Positions 1-13,986 are shown, counted from the stretch's first letter. The stretch is DNA of 64,000 bases from Escherichia ruysiae (GCF_031323975.1 NZ_JAVIWS010000001.1:1798001-1862000); one strand, 5' to 3'. The notes: generated by a model not told the origin, from the letters alone. Made by a program: numbers and translations.

Positions 1-260
1 AGGGAATGGTGATGGTAGAAGACGCAGAAGGCGGACTGGCGGGCATTATCACCGACGGTGACCTGCGTCGCTTTATGGAAAAAGAGGATTCTCTGACGTC
101 CGCCACGGCGGCTCAGATGATGACGCGTGAACCGCTGACGCTACCGGAAGACACCATGATCATTGAAGCGGAAGAAAAAATGCAAAAGCACCGCGTCTCA
201 ACGTTATTGGTGACCAACAAGGCAAATAAAGTCACTGGCCTTGTGCGCATTTTCGACTAA
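1..260 (+). CDS. kpsF: KpsF, arabinose-5-phosphate isomerase (3' end only)
   Basis: Only the C-terminal 85 or so residues lie in the window; the frame is open through the left edge (first full codon at 3). What is visible is a CBS domain, with the typical GIITDGDLRR signature followed by a second half ending in a TGLVRIFD tail. KpsF family enzymes consist of an N-terminal SIS isomerase domain and two CBS domains, and interconvert ribulose 5-phosphate and arabinose 5-phosphate, the first step to Kdo. It is followed on the same strand by kpsEDUCS, so it is the first gene of group 2 capsule region 1. The identification rests on the CBS domain plus context. Confidence 0.93.
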   Translation, partial: GMVMVEDAEGGLAGIITDGDLRRFMEKEDSLTSATAAQMMTREPLTLPEDTMIIEAEEKMQKHRVSTLLVTNKANKVTGLVRIFD

Positions 261-331
261 TTAAGCAACGGGGTGCGAGAGTTTAGTCTCTCATTGAGTT
301 TGCGCCCCACTGAAACTTTGATAATCGTTAC

Positions 332-1480
332 ATGTTGATAAAAGTGAAGTCTGCCGTATCCTGGATGCGTGCTCGTCTGTCTGCCATCTCACTGGCAGAT
401 ATCCAAAAACACCTGGCGAAAATCATCATTCTGGCACCGATGGCGGTGCTGCTGATCTATCTGGCCATCTTCAGCCAGCCTCGCTATATGAGCGAGTCGA
501 AAGTCGCCATTAAACGCTCAGATGATTTAAACAGCGGCAGCCTGAATTTTGGTCTGCTTCTGGGCGCCTCTAACCCCAGTTCCGCAGAAGATGCGCTGTA
601 TCTGAAAGAGTACATCAACTCGCCGGATATGCTGGCGGCGCTGGATAAGCAACTGAATTTTCGTGAAGCGTTTAGCCACAGCGGGCTCGATTTTCTTAAT
701 CATCTTAGCAAGGATGAAACCGCAGAAGGCTTCCTCAAGTACTACAAGGATCGTATCAACGTTTCGTATGACGATAAGACCGGATTGCTGAATATTCAGA
801 CGCAGGGCTTTAGCCCGGAGTTTGCGCTTAAATTTAACCAGACCGTGTTGAAAGAGTCAGAACGCTTTATCAATGAGATGTCGCATCGCATTGCGCGCGA
901 TCAGCTTGCCTTTGCAGAAAGCGAGATGGAAAAAGCGCGCCAGCGTCTGGATGCCAGCAAAGCAGAACTGCTCTCTTATCAGGACAGCAACAACGTCCTG
1001 GATCCACAAGCCCAGGCGGAGGCGGCGAGCACATTAGTCAATACGCTGATGGGTCAGAAGATCCAGATGGAAGCGGATCTGCGTAACTTGCTGACATATC
1101 TGCGTGAAGATGCACCACAAGTGGTGAGTGCGCGTAATGCGATTCAGTCATTGCAGGCACAAATCGACGAAGAAAAAAGCAAAATCACGGCGCCACAAGG
1201 TGACAAATTAAACCGCATGGCAGTGGATTTTGAAGAAATCAAATCAAAAGTAGAGTTCAACAGCGAGCTGTACAAACTGACCCTGACCTCCATTGAAAAG
1301 ACCCGTGTAGAAGCGGCTCGTAAGCTCAAGGTGCTGTCGGTTATCAGTTCGCCACAGTTGCCGCAGGAATCGTCTTTTCCAAACATCCCTTATTTGATCG
1401 CCTGTTGGTTACTGGTGTGCTGCCTGCTGTTCGGTACCCTGAAACTGTTGCTGGCTGTTATTGAAGATCACCGAGATTAA
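332..1480 (+). CDS. kpsE: KpsE, inner-membrane capsule export adaptor
   Basis: A 382-residue protein with an N-terminal membrane segment (about residues 30-47), a long periplasmic part predicted to be largely coiled coil (about 190-330, rich in Glu, Lys, Gln and Ala) and a second membrane segment near the C terminus (about 355-378). This is the polysaccharide co-polymerase type 3 layout of KpsE/CtrB/BexC. It links the KpsMT ABC transporter to the outer-membrane part KpsD during group 2 capsule export. The gene lies 71 bases after kpsF and 23 before kpsD. The ATG at 332 gives the usual family length. Confidence 0.96.
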   Translation: MLIKVKSAVSWMRARLSAISLADIQKHLAKIIILAPMAVLLIYLAIFSQPRYMSESKVAIKRSDDLNSGSLNFGLLLGASNPSSAEDALYLKEYINSPDMLAALDKQLNFREAFSHSGLDFLNHLSKDETAEGFLKYYKDRINVSYDDKTGLLNIQTQGFSPEFALKFNQTVLKESERFINEMSHRIARDQLAFAESEMEKARQRLDASKAELLSYQDSNNVLDPQAQAEAASTLVNTLMGQKIQMEADLRNLLTYLREDAPQVVSARNAIQSLQAQIDEEKSKITAPQGDKLNRMAVDFEEIKSKVEFNSELYKLTLTSIEKTRVEAARKLKVLSVISSPQLPQESSFPNIPYLIACWLLVCCLLFGTLKLLLAVIEDHRD

Positions 1481-1503
1481 CGCTGTCGCTGAATGAGTTT
1501 GTG

Positions 1504-3180
1504 ATGAAATTATTTAAATCAATTTTACTGATTGCCGCCTGTCACGCGGCGCAGGCCAGCGCGGCCATTGATATTAACGCTGACCCAAACCTGACAGGAG
1601 CAGCGCCACTCCCCGGTATTCTGAGCGGACAGAAGTCGGATACGCAAAACATGAGCGGCTTCGACAATACCCCACCGCCAGCGCCGCCGGTGGTGATGAG
1701 CCGTATGTTTGGTGCTCAACTTTTCAACGGCACCAGCGCGGATAGCGGTGCGACAGTGGGATTCAACCCTGACTATATTCTGAATCCGGGCGATAGCATT
1801 CAGGTTCGTTTATGGGGTGCGTTCACCTTTGATGGTGCCTTACAGATTGATCCCAAAGGCAATATTTTTCTGCCAAACGTTGGTCCAGTGAAAGTTGCCG
1901 GGGTTAGCAATAGTCAGTTGAACACTCTGGTTACATCCAAAGTGAAGGAAGTGTACCAGTCCAACGTCAACGTCTACGCCTCCTTATTACAGGCGCAGCC
2001 AGTAAAAGTGTACGTGACCGGATTTGTGCGTAATCCTGGTCTGTACGGCGGCGTGACGTCCGATTCGTTACTCAATTATCTGATCAAGGCTGGCGGCGTT
2101 GATCCAGAGCGTGGGAGCTACGTTGATATTGTGGTCAAGCGCGGCAACCGCGTGCGCTCCAACGTCAACCTGTACGACTTCCTGCTGAACGGTAAGCTGG
2201 GGCTTTCACAGTTCGCCGATGGTGACACTATCATCGTTGGGCCTCGTCAACATACGTTCAGCGTTCAGGGCGATGTCTTTAACAGCTACGACTTTGAGTT
2301 CCGTGAAAGCAGCATTCCCGTAACGGAAGCATTGAGCTGGGCGCGCCCTAAACCTGGTGCGACGCACATTACGATTATGCGTAAACAGGGGCTGCAAAAA
2401 CGTAGCGAATACTATCCGATCAGTTCTGCGCCAGGCCGTATGTTGCAGAACGGCGATACCTTAATTGTGAGCACTGACCGCTATGCCGGCACCATTCAGG
2501 TGCGGGTTGAAGGCGCGCACTCCGGTGAACACGCCATGGTGCTGCCTTATGGTTCAACCATGCGTGCGGTTCTGGAAAAAGTCCGCCCGAACAGCATGTC
2601 GCAGATGAATGCGGTTCAGCTTTATCGCCCATCAGTGGCTCAGCGTCAGAAAGAGATGCTGAATCTCTCGCTGCAAAAGCTGGAGGAAGCGTCACTTTCT
2701 GCCCAGTCCTCCACCAAAGAAGAAGCCAGCCTGCGAATGCAGGAAGCGCAACTGATCAGCCGCTTTGTGGCGAAAGCGCGCACCGTGGTTCCGAAAGGTG
2801 AAGTGATCCTCAACGAATCCAATATTGACTCTGTTCTGCTGGAAGATGGCGACGTCATCAATATTCCGGAGAAAACATCGCTGGTTATGGTTCATGGCGA
2901 GGTGCTGTTCCCGAACGCGGTGAGCTGGCAGAAGGGGATGACCACCGAGGATTACATCGAGAAATGTGGTGGCCTGACGCAGAAATCGGGTAACGCCAGA
3001 ATTATCGTCATTCGTCAGAACGGTGCAGCCGTCAACGCGGAAGATGTGGATTCACTCAAACCGGGCGATGAGATTATGGTTCTGCCGAAGTATGAATCGA
3101 AAAACATTGAAGTTACCCGTGGTATTTCCACCATCCTCTATCAGCTGGCGGTGGGTGCAAAAGTAATTCTGTCATTGTAA
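1504..3180 (+). CDS. kpsD: KpsD, periplasmic/outer-membrane capsule export protein
   Basis: A 558-residue protein with a signal peptide (about residues 1-20, ending in an AxA site), a polysaccharide-export domain beginning with YILNPGDSIQVRLWG, and later SLBB-like segments (for example around KVYVTGFVRNPGLYGG). KpsD forms the outer-membrane side of the group 2 capsule exporter together with KpsE. I chose the ATG at 1504; the GTG directly before it (1501) would add one residue. The 9-base gap before kpsU contains an AAGGAG ribosome site. No truncation is visible. Confidence 0.96.
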   Translation: MKLFKSILLIAACHAAQASAAIDINADPNLTGAAPLPGILSGQKSDTQNMSGFDNTPPPAPPVVMSRMFGAQLFNGTSADSGATVGFNPDYILNPGDSIQVRLWGAFTFDGALQIDPKGNIFLPNVGPVKVAGVSNSQLNTLVTSKVKEVYQSNVNVYASLLQAQPVKVYVTGFVRNPGLYGGVTSDSLLNYLIKAGGVDPERGSYVDIVVKRGNRVRSNVNLYDFLLNGKLGLSQFADGDTIIVGPRQHTFSVQGDVFNSYDFEFRESSIPVTEALSWARPKPGATHITIMRKQGLQKRSEYYPISSAPGRMLQNGDTLIVSTDRYAGTIQVRVEGAHSGEHAMVLPYGSTMRAVLEKVRPNSMSQMNAVQLYRPSVAQRQKEMLNLSLQKLEEASLSAQSSTKEEASLRMQEAQLISRFVAKARTVVPKGEVILNESNIDSVLLEDGDVINIPEKTSLVMVHGEVLFPNAVSWQKGMTTEDYIEKCGGLTQKSGNARIIVIRQNGAAVNAEDVDSLKPGDEIMVLPKYESKNIEVTRGISTILYQLAVGAKVILSL

Positions 3181-3189
3181 GGAGTTGAA

Positions 3190-3930
3190 ATGAGCAAAGC
3201 AGTTATTGTCATTCCGGCTCGTTATGGCTCATCGCGCCTGCCGGGTAAGCCGCTACTTGATATTGTTGGCAAACCGATGATCCAGCATGTCTACGAGCGT
3301 GCGTTACAGGTGGCGGGCGTCGCAGAAGTTTGGGTGGCAACTGACGACCCGCGTGTTGAACAGGCCGTACAGGCGTTTGGCGGGAAAGCCATTATGACGC
3401 GTACCGATCATGAATCCGGCACCGATCGGCTGGTCGAAGTGATGCATAAAGTCGAGGCAGATATCTACATTAACCTGCAGGGCGACGAACCCATGATTCG
3501 TCCGCAGGATGTAGAAACGCTGCTGCAAGGAATGCGTGACGATCCCGAGTTGCCGGTGGCAACGCTATGCCACGCGATATCTGCCGAAGAAGCGACTGAA
3601 CCCAGCACGGTAAAAGTGGTGGTGAATACCCGCCACGATGCACTTTATTTCAGCCGTTCGCCGATTCCCTATCCGCGCAATGCTGAAAAAGCGCGCTACC
3701 TGAAACACGTTGGTATTTACGCTTATCGTCGCGATGTGCTGCAAAACTACAGTCAGTTACCGGAGTCCATGCCGGAGCAGGCGGAATCACTGGAGCAGCT
3801 ACGGTTAATGAACGCGGGAATCAACATTCGCACGTTTGAGGTTGCCGCAACCGGTCCGGGCGTTGACACCCCTGCATGTCTTGAAAAAGTGCGCGCCCTG
3901 ATGGCACAGGAACTGGCTGAAAACGCATGA
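3190..3930 (+). CDS. kpsU: KpsU, CMP-Kdo synthetase
   Basis: A 246-residue nucleotidyltransferase starting with the family signature [16 protein letters not shown] and containing NLQGDEPMI. It is the capsule-specific CMP-Kdo synthetase, a paralogue of housekeeping KdsB. It activates Kdo with CTP so that KpsS and KpsC can build the poly-Kdo linker on phosphatidylglycerol. It has a strong ribosome site 9 bases upstream and its TGA overlaps the ATG of kpsC (ATGA), indicating translational coupling. Confidence 0.97.
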   Translation: MSKAVIVIPARYGSSRLPGKPLLDIVGKPMIQHVYERALQVAGVAEVWVATDDPRVEQAVQAFGGKAIMTRTDHESGTDRLVEVMHKVEADIYINLQGDEPMIRPQDVETLLQGMRDDPELPVATLCHAISAEEATEPSTVKVVVNTRHDALYFSRSPIPYPRNAEKARYLKHVGIYAYRRDVLQNYSQLPESMPEQAESLEQLRLMNAGINIRTFEVAATGPGVDTPACLEKVRALMAQELAENA

Positions 3931-5954
3931 TTGGCATTTTCTCGTCCGGCATCTGGCGTATTCCAAATCTGGAGAAATTTCTGGCGCAACCGTGCCAGAA
4001 ACTTTCTCTGCTGCGCCCTGTTCCGCAAGAAGTTGATGCTATCGCCGTGTGGGGACATCGCCCCAGCGCGGCGAAACCAGTCACCATCGCCAAAGCAGCG
4101 GGAAAACCGGTCATCCGTCTGGAAGATGGATTTGTGCGCTCGCTGGATCTTGGCGTCAATGGTGCGCCGCCGCTTTCTCTGGTGGTGGATGATTGCGGCA
4201 TTTACTACGATGCCAGCAAGCCTTCGGCGCTGGAGAAACTGGTACAGGATAAAGCCGGAAATGCGGCATTGGCAGATCAGGCCAGAGAAGCGATGCACAC
4301 CATCGTGACCGAAGATTTGTCGAAATATAACCTGGCGCCTGCGTTTGTGGCTGATAAGTCAGAACATTCAGACATCGTTCTGGTTGTCGATCAGACATTT
4401 AATGATATGTCAGTGACGTATGGTAATGCGAGTCAGAATGAGTTTGCAGCCATGCTGGAAGCCGCGATGGCGGAAAATCCTCAAGCCGAAATTTGGGTGA
4501 AGGTGCATCCGGATGTACTGGAAGGAAAGAAAACAGGTTATTTCGCCGATCTGCGCGCCACGCAACGAGTACGTTTGATTGCCGAGAATGTCAGCCCGCA
4601 GTCGCTGTTGCGACACGTTTCCCGGGTTTACGTCGTGACCTCCCAATACGGCTTTGAAGCCTTGCTGGCAGGAAAACCAGTGACATGCTTCGGCCAGCCC
4701 TGGTATGCAGGCTGGGGCTTAACGGACGATCGCCATCCGCAGTCGCCGTTGTTATCTGCCCGACGCGGTTCTGCCACGCTGGAAGAACTTTTTGCCGCAG
4801 CATACCTGCGTTACTGTCGCTATATCGACCCGCTAACGGGGGCCGCAAGCGATCTGTTTACCGTGCTGCAATGGCTGCAATTACAGCGCAACCATCAGCA
4901 ACAGCGTAATGGCTATTTATGGGCGCCAGGCTTAACGCTGTGGAAGTCGGCGATCCTGAAACCTTTCTTGCGAACGCCAACAAACCGACTGAGTTTTTCA
5001 CGTCGCTGTACTGCGGCGAGCGCCTGCGTGGTATGGGGTGTAAAGGGGGAACAGCAATGGCGAGCCGAAGCGCAGCGAAAATCACTGCCATTATGGCGAA
5101 TGGAAGATGGTTTTCTGCGTTCATCCGGACTTGGCTCTGACCTGCTGCCGCCGTTATCGCTGGTGCTGGATAAACGCGGTATTTACTATGACGCCACGCG
5201 CCCCAGCGATCTGGAAGTGCTGCTGAATCATAGCCAGCTAACGCTGGCGCAGAAGATACGAGCTGAAAAATTACGCCAGCGACTGGTTGAAAGCAAACTG
5301 AGCAAGTACAACCTGGGAGCCGATTTCTCTCTACCAGCCGAAGCCAAAGATAAAAAAGTTATCCTGGTGCCGGGTCAGGTAGAGGACGATGCCTCTATTA
5401 AAACAGGCACTGCCTCGATTAAGAGCAACCTTGAGTTATTACGCACAGTACGCGAGCGTAATCCGCACGCCTACATTATTTATAAACCGCACCCGGATGT
5501 ACTGGTGGGGAATCGCAAGGGCGATATTCCGGCAGAACAGATTGCTGAACTTGCTGATTATCAGGCACTGGACGCAGATATTATTCAATGCATCCAACGC
5601 GCAGATGAAGTGCATACCATGACGTCGCTGTCGGGGTTTGAAGCGTTATTACATGGCAAGCGCGTACATTGTTACGGCCTGCCCTTCTATGCCGGTTGGG
5701 GTTTAACCGTTGATGAACATCGCTGCCCGCGTCGCGAGCGAAAATTAACGTTAGCGGATCTGCTATATCAGGCGCTAATTGTTTATCCAACCTATATCCA
5801 CCCAACACGGCTACAACCTATTACGGTTGAAGAGGCGGCGGAATATTTGATCCAGACTCCGCGCAAGCCGATGTTTATTACCAGAAAAAAAGCGGGGCGA
5901 GTAATACGCTATTACCGCAAATTAATTATGTTCTGCAAGGTCAGATTTGGCTAA
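3927..5954 (+). CDS. kpsC: KpsC, dual beta-Kdo transferase
   Basis: A 675-residue cytoplasmic protein made of two related halves. Each carries a GIYYDA(S/T)(K/R)PS motif, a VKVHPD or YKPHPD motif, and a Q/S-GFEALL(A/H)GK segment followed by YAGWGLT. The duplication matches the known KpsC architecture of two glycosyltransferase modules that add alternating beta-linked Kdo residues to extend the glycolipid linker started by KpsS. The start overlaps the kpsU stop. The C terminus is basic, suggesting membrane association. It is followed 34 bases later by kpsS. Confidence 0.96.
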   Translation: MIGIFSSGIWRIPNLEKFLAQPCQKLSLLRPVPQEVDAIAVWGHRPSAAKPVTIAKAAGKPVIRLEDGFVRSLDLGVNGAPPLSLVVDDCGIYYDASKPSALEKLVQDKAGNAALADQAREAMHTIVTEDLSKYNLAPAFVADKSEHSDIVLVVDQTFNDMSVTYGNASQNEFAAMLEAAMAENPQAEIWVKVHPDVLEGKKTGYFADLRATQRVRLIAENVSPQSLLRHVSRVYVVTSQYGFEALLAGKPVTCFGQPWYAGWGLTDDRHPQSPLLSARRGSATLEELFAAAYLRYCRYIDPLTGAASDLFTVLQWLQLQRNHQQQRNGYLWAPGLTLWKSAILKPFLRTPTNRLSFSRRCTAASACVVWGVKGEQQWRAEAQRKSLPLWRMEDGFLRSSGLGSDLLPPLSLVLDKRGIYYDATRPSDLEVLLNHSQLTLAQKIRAEKLRQRLVESKLSKYNLGADFSLPAEAKDKKVILVPGQVEDDASIKTGTASIKSNLELLRTVRERNPHAYIIYKPHPDVLVGNRKGDIPAEQIAELADYQALDADIIQCIQRADEVHTMTSLSGFEALLHGKRVHCYGLPFYAGWGLTVDEHRCPRRERKLTLADLLYQALIVYPTYIHPTRLQPITVEEAAEYLIQTPRKPMFITRKKAGRVIRYYRKLIMFCKVRFG

Positions 5955-5988
5955 ACAATTTCACAGTTGACTATTACACAAATTATTT

Positions 5989-7203
5989 ATGCAAGGTAAT
6001 GCACTAACCGTTTTATTATCCGGTAAAAAATATCTGCTATTGCAGGGGCCAATGGGACCCTTTTTCAGTGATGTCGCCGAGTGGCTAGAGTCATTAGGCC
6101 GTAACGCTGTGAATGTTGTATTCAACGGCGGGGATCGTTTTTACTGCCGCCATCGACATTATCTGGCTTACTACCAGACACCGAAAGAGTTTCCCGCATG
6201 GTTGCGAGATCTCCACCGGCAATATGACTTTGACACTATCCTCTGCTTTGGCGACTGCCGCCCATTGCATAAAGAAGCAAAACGCTGGGCAAAGTCGAAA
6301 GGTATCCGTTTTCTGGCATTTGAAGAAGGATATTTACGCCCGCAATTTATAACCGTTGAAGAAGGCGGAGTGAACGCATATTCATCGCTACCGCGCGATC
6401 CGGATTTTTATCGTAAGTTACCAGATATGCCTGCGCCGCATGTTGAGAACTTAACACCTTCAACGATGAAACGTATAGGCCATGCGATGTGGTATTACCT
6501 GATGGGCTGGCATTACCGTCATGAGTTTCCTCGCTACCGCCACCACAAATCGTTTTCTCCCTGGTATGAGGCTCGTTGCTGGGTTCGTGCGTACTGGCGC
6601 AAGCAACTTTACAAGGTAACACAGCGTAAGGTATTACCGAGGTTAATGAACGAGCTGGATCAGCGTTATTATCTTGCCGTTTTGCAGGTATATAACGATA
6701 GCCAGATTCGTAACCACAGCAATTATAACGATGTGCGTGACTATATTAATGAAGTCATGTACTCATTTTCGCGTAAAGCGCCGAAAGAAAGTTATTTGGT
6801 GATCAAACATCATCCGATGGATCGTGGTCACAGACTCTATCGACCATTAATTAAACGGTTGAGTAAGGAATATGGCTTAGGTGAGCGAGTCATATACGTG
6901 CACGATCTCCCGATGCCGGAATTATTACGCCACGCAAAAGCGGTGGTGACGATTAACAGTACGGCGGGGATCTCTGCGCTGATTCATAACAAACCACTTA
7001 AAGTGATGGGCAATGCCCTGTACGATATCAAGGGCTTGACGTATCAAGGGCATTTGCACCAGTTCTGGCAGGCCGATTTTAAACCGGATATGAAACTGTT
7101 TAAGAAGTTTCGGTGGTATTTATTGGTGAAGACGCAGGTTAATGGGGTTTATTATGGGGTTCTGAACATAAGTCGGCATGGGGAACATAAGTGCTATTCA
7201 TAG
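5989..7203 (+). CDS. kpsS: KpsS, initiating beta-Kdo transferase
   Basis: A 404-residue protein resembling one half of KpsC, with EEGYLRPQFIT early, VIKHHPMDRGHR, and VTINSTAGISALIHNKPLKVMG near the end. KpsS adds the first Kdo to (lyso)phosphatidylglycerol in assembly of the group 2 capsule linker. It is the last gene of region 1. The stop lies only 49 bases before the IS1 left end, and the last 15 or so residues could differ from those of other strains because this is the variable junction; I could not compare them directly. Confidence 0.95.
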   Translation: MQGNALTVLLSGKKYLLLQGPMGPFFSDVAEWLESLGRNAVNVVFNGGDRFYCRHRHYLAYYQTPKEFPAWLRDLHRQYDFDTILCFGDCRPLHKEAKRWAKSKGIRFLAFEEGYLRPQFITVEEGGVNAYSSLPRDPDFYRKLPDMPAPHVENLTPSTMKRIGHAMWYYLMGWHYRHEFPRYRHHKSFSPWYEARCWVRAYWRKQLYKVTQRKVLPRLMNELDQRYYLAVLQVYNDSQIRNHSNYNDVRDYINEVMYSFSRKAPKESYLVIKHHPMDRGHRLYRPLIKRLSKEYGLGERVIYVHDLPMPELLRHAKAVVTINSTAGISALIHNKPLKVMGNALYDIKGLTYQGHLHQFWQADFKPDMKLFKKFRWYLLVKTQVNGVYYGVLNISRHGEHKCYS

Positions 7204-7267
7204 AGTTTTTTCAATATAATTGAAATATTATTATTGCATATAAAAAAGTCAGGGTAATGACTCTAAC

Positions 7268-7771
7268 TTATTGATAGTGTTTTATGTTCAGATAATGCCC
7301 GATGACTTTGTCATGCAGCTCCACCGATTTTGAAAACGACAGCGACTTCCGTCCCAGCCGTGCCAGGTGCTGCCTCAGATTCAGGTTATGCCGCTCAATT
7401 CGCTGCGTATATCGCTTGCTGATTACGTGCAGCTTTCCCTTCAGGCGGCATTCATACAGCGGCCAGCCATCCGTCATCCATATCACCACGTCAAAGGGTG
7501 ACAGCAGGCTCATAAGACGCCCCAGCGTCGCCATAGTGCGTTCACCGAATACGTGCGCAACAACCGTCTTCCGGAGCCTGTCATACGCGTAAAACAGCCA
7601 GCGCTGGCGCGATTTAGCCCCGACATAGCCCCACTGTTCGTCCATTTCCGCGCAGACGATGACGTCACTGCCCGGCTGTATGCGCGAGGTTACCGACTGC
7701 GGCCTGAGTTTTTTAAGTGACGTAAAATCGTGTTGAGGCCAACGCCCATAATGCGGGCGGTTGCCCGGCAT
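7268..7771 (-). CDS. insB: IS1 InsB transposase part
   Basis: The 167-residue InsB frame overlaps insA by about 80 bases and is expressed as the InsAB' fusion by -1 frameshifting. It carries the IS1-family DDE-type catalytic region ([13 protein letters not shown], then [10 protein letters not shown], then [19 protein letters not shown]). No stop or frameshift interrupts it, so the element looks capable of transposition. Confidence 0.97.
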
Positions 7772-7965
7772 CCAACGCCATTCATGGCCATATCAATGAT
7801 TTTCTGGTGCGTACCGGGTTGAGAAGCGGTGTAAGTGAACTGCAGTTGCCATGTTTTACGGCAGTGAGAGCAGAGATAGCGCTGATGTCCGGCGGTGCTT
7901 TTGCCGTTACGCACCACCCCGTCAGTAGCTGAACAGGAGGGACAGCTGATAGAAACAGAAGCCAC
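7690..7965 (-). CDS. insA: IS1 InsA repressor/DNA-binding protein
   Basis: The 91-residue InsA of IS1. It has an N-terminal zinc-finger-like region (CPSC near residue 9 and CSHC further on) followed by a helix-turn-helix segment ([22 protein letters not shown]). InsA alone binds the IS1 ends and represses transposition; when ribosomes slip -1 at an A6C run the InsA-InsB' fusion transposase is made. The slippery run lies at 7708-7714 (read on the minus strand) and is intact. Confidence 0.97.
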
Positions 7966-8069
7966 TGGAGCACCTCAAAAACACCATCATACACTAAATC
8001 AGTAAGTTGGCAGCATTACCATCTGCAAGATGATAATTAACGACGATAATAATAGACATACAGAAAATT

Positions 8070-8807
8070 TTATTTCTGCATAATAAGCCTATCATATTCT
8101 AATCTATATTTATTTTCAGGAATCATTTTTATACCTAAAGAGATTTTTTCTAACATTTGCTCTGCTGCCGCCTCTGGCTCTTGGAAATTTATGTCTTTTA
8201 GATATTTAATGTCATATTTCCACCATTGTGACAATTGAATTTTTTCAATTACTTTTTGGTCAAATCTATAACGTAAAATTTTTGCAGGAACACCTCCAAC
8301 AATAGCAAATGGAGGAACGTCTTTTGTAACGACAGCACCCGCAGCAACAATTGCACCATCACCGATCTTAACACCGCGCAGAATAACGACTCGAGTACCT
8401 ATCCAAACGTCATTTCCTATTATTGGAGCTCGTTTTGAAATGCTAAGCGGAAGCCTCTTAGTGTTGTTAAAACCTTCAGCATTAAGCCAATCATTAAAAG
8501 CAGAGCGACCATATTGAAAAGGATGTGTACTTAACCAGTTGACGGGATGCTCCCCATCTCCAATGGATACATCCGGTGCTATACTACAATAATTTCCAAT
8601 ATCAGCACAAAGCCTTCCTCCACGCATAAAAGAATAGGCTCCAACACTGATATTTCCTCGAATTTCTGTTTTTACAAGATGAATGGGGGGAGAGAAGGTT
8701 AATGATAAACCTTTTGGTACTCCTGTGTGGTCTAATTTAAGACCAATAGGTTTAAATATTTCCGCTCTTTGCGCGATTGTCTTTCCTGATATGTCAATTA
8801 TCGTCAT
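8070..8807 (-). CDS. Hexapeptide-repeat O-acetyltransferase of capsule region 2
   Basis: A 245-residue protein with left-handed beta-helix hexapeptide repeats in the middle (about residues 60-180), including [20 protein letters not shown] and [20 protein letters not shown], typical of the CatB/Vat-like branch. Such enzymes move an acetyl group from acetyl-CoA to a sugar hydroxyl or amine. Its place in capsule region 2, in the same direction as kpsMT, suggests it acetylates the capsular polymer. The DNA is AT-rich compared with its kps neighbours. An AAAGG ribosome site lies about 12 bases before the ATG. The substrate cannot be read from the sequence. Confidence 0.88.
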   Translation of the reverse strand: MTIIDISGKTIAQRAEIFKPIGLKLDHTGVPKGLSLTFSPPIHLVKTEIRGNISVGAYSFMRGGRLCADIGNYCSIAPDVSIGDGEHPVNWLSTHPFQYGRSAFNDWLNAEGFNNTKRLPLSISKRAPIIGNDVWIGTRVVILRGVKIGDGAIVAAGAVVTKDVPPFAIVGGVPAKILRYRFDQKVIEKIQLSQWWKYDIKYLKDINFQEPEAAAEQMLEKISLGIKMIPENKYRLEYDRLIMQK

Positions 8808-9025
8808 CTTTAATATACCTTTAATTAAAAAACAAGAGAATCACAAACAAGTTACATTATATATTTGTAACGGTAAATAGTTATAATCATTAAACAAATA
8901 TGAATGGAGATATAAATACATATAATAAACTTAACATTTATATTTAATACTATAGCAAATTAATATGCGCCTTATTAGGAATAAAACTTACATAATGTTA
9001 TGGACAAGGCGCTTTTTAAAATACG

Positions 9026-12370
<3,345 letters not shown>

Positions 12371-12515
12371 TCAGCTCCGGCATGGTATCAATGAATACCA
12401 TTATTTTACATCATATACACAAATTAAACTCAAAATATCAACGTCACACATTCGATATTGATTATTTGTTATAAATAGAGAGTATAAAATTATTTCAGAT
12501 TTATATAAATAAATG

Positions 12516-13184
12516 CTATTTGCGGCTTTGTTCTGCTCGATATTTTTCTACCCCCTCCTGAACATTCTCATGAAAACTAACCCTATTATCGTTTTTAAAA
12601 ACAATCGCCACATCACAAAACTCTTTCAATGAATTCAAACTATGTGAAACCATTAAAAAGCTAGACTCTTTATGCCTTTCTTTAAATAAATGAGCGCACT
12701 TCTCTTTAAACCTGGCATCACCGACTGCGGTTACTTCATCGACGATATAATAATCAAACTTAAAGGCCATGCTTAAACCAAAGCCTAAACGCGATCGCAT
12801 ACCAGATGAGTAAGTTTTGATCGGCATATCAAAGTACTTACCAAGTTCGGCAAATTCTTCAACAAACTCTATTTTCTCTTTCAGTTCTTCTTGCTTCGCG
12901 TATAACCGCGCAACAAATTTTACGTTTTCGCGTCCGGTTAAACTTCCCTGGAATCCACCGGCGAGGCCGACTGGCCATGATATCGTTTTATTGGTGATGA
13001 TCTTTCCGCTATCGGGGCGGTCGATGCCGCCAATCATTCTCAGCAACGTTGATTTACCTGCGCCGTTGCGACCAATAAAGGCAACGCTTTTTCCTGAAGG
13101 GATTTCGATGTTTAAATCCTTAAACACATAGTGTCGCCCCGTTGGCGTGCGATATGACTTCGTCAAATTCTCAATCTTAATCAT
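12516..13184 (-). CDS. kpsT: KpsT, capsule ABC transporter ATPase
   Basis: A 222-residue ATP-binding cassette protein: Walker A GRNGAGKS at residues 38-45, signature YSSGMRSRLG, Walker B YYIVDEVTAVGD, switch His in VSHSLNSLKE. With KpsM it forms the inner-membrane transporter that exports the finished group 2 capsule glycolipid. Its ATG overlaps the kpsM stop (ATGA). The sequence GC content returns to the E. coli average here, marking the boundary between region 2 and conserved region 3. Confidence 0.97.
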   Translation of the reverse strand: MIKIENLTKSYRTPTGRHYVFKDLNIEIPSGKSVAFIGRNGAGKSTLLRMIGGIDRPDSGKIITNKTISWPVGLAGGFQGSLTGRENVKFVARLYAKQEELKEKIEFVEEFAELGKYFDMPIKTYSSGMRSRLGFGLSMAFKFDYYIVDEVTAVGDARFKEKCAHLFKERHKESSFLMVSHSLNSLKEFCDVAIVFKNDNRVSFHENVQEGVEKYRAEQSRK

Positions 13185-13957
13185 GATGTCAGCATTGCCT
13201 CCTCACGAGTTCGGTATAACGCCAGACCAATGAACAGGGTTATCAATGTGAACATTGCCAGGTAGTTCAGACTCACACCTTCGCTTATATAGCCAGGCAT
13301 GACGGCCTCGCGGCTTAGCTCCACCACATGTACTAACGGGTTCCAGAGAAGATAAGACCAATATTGCTTAGGAATTGAGTGCAGAGGGAACATGATGCAG
13401 GAGATGAAATAAAGAGGCTTAAGAAGTATCGGTAGAACCTTTTGCATTTCGGGGAAGGTTTTACCAACGACCATGAATATTAAGCCAATGCTGCATGAAA
13501 GTATGATCAGCAGACTCCAGGTAGCCACAAGTTGTAAAAAATTTGTTATCTCGAAATATTCGCCTGCCATCCTGACAATGAGCATAAGCAGAATATAAAC
13601 AGCAACGTAAATCAGTGTCTCAAGCAGTGCACGTGCAATGATCGTATCGATGGGTTTTACTGGACGATAATTAAACAGCCCCTGGTTCGCTTCAATAGCG
13701 CCGACAGAACGTTTGCTGATACTGCTAAAGATAAAAAAGGGAATCAGGCCATTAAGTAAGAACACCGGGAACGAGATATCTGGCATCGTGCGGTGCATAA
13801 TGTAACCAAAAATGCCCAACAGTATCAGCAAATGCGCAGAGGGTTCGAGAATCGCCCACAAATACCCCAGACGAAACTTACCAAAACGTGTTCGTATTTC
13901 TCGTAGAAATAATGCCTCTACGGTGACTTTCTGGACTTCAAATCCACTTCTTGCCAT
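13181..13957 (-). CDS. kpsM: KpsM, capsule ABC transporter permease
   Basis: A 258-residue membrane protein with about six hydrophobic segments, of the ABC-2 polysaccharide exporter type. I start it at the ATG at 13957 (MARSGFEVQKVTVEALFLRE), which has an AGGA ribosome site about 10 bases upstream. The frame stays open for 20 more codons to 14017, but that stretch contains the JUMPstart/ops element, which is a transcription-level signal, so the longer start is not credible. It is the first gene of region 3, transcribed into kpsT and then region 2. Confidence 0.96.
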   Translation of the reverse strand: MARSGFEVQKVTVEALFLREIRTRFGKFRLGYLWAILEPSAHLLILLGIFGYIMHRTMPDISFPVFLLNGLIPFFIFSSISKRSVGAIEANQGLFNYRPVKPIDTIIARALLETLIYVAVYILLMLIVRMAGEYFEITNFLQLVATWSLLIILSCSIGLIFMVVGKTFPEMQKVLPILLKPLYFISCIMFPLHSIPKQYWSYLLWNPLVHVVELSREAVMPGYISEGVSLNYLAMFTLITLFIGLALYRTREEAMLTS

Positions 13958-13986
13958 TTGATGATGTGATCCTAATCTCTTCAGGT

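Larger units (their letters stand above)
7253..8020 (-). mobile_element. IS1: IS1 insertion sequence, complete, 768 bp
   Basis: The element runs from GGTAATGACTCTAACTTATT at 7253 to the inverted partner ending GGCAGCATTACC at 8020, exactly the 768 bp expected of IS1. It holds insA and insB on the minus strand, both intact. The flanking 9-mers are AAAAGTCAG on the left and ATCTGCAAG on the right; they do not match, so there is no target-site duplication. It sits exactly between capsule region 1 and region 2. The missing duplication points to an IS1-mediated deletion or recombination rather than simple insertion. Confidence 0.98.

Noticed and set aside
7690..7771. Overlap of insA and insB as a possible frameshift mutation
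   Set aside because: Normal for IS1: the transposase is made by programmed -1 slippage at the intact A-run.
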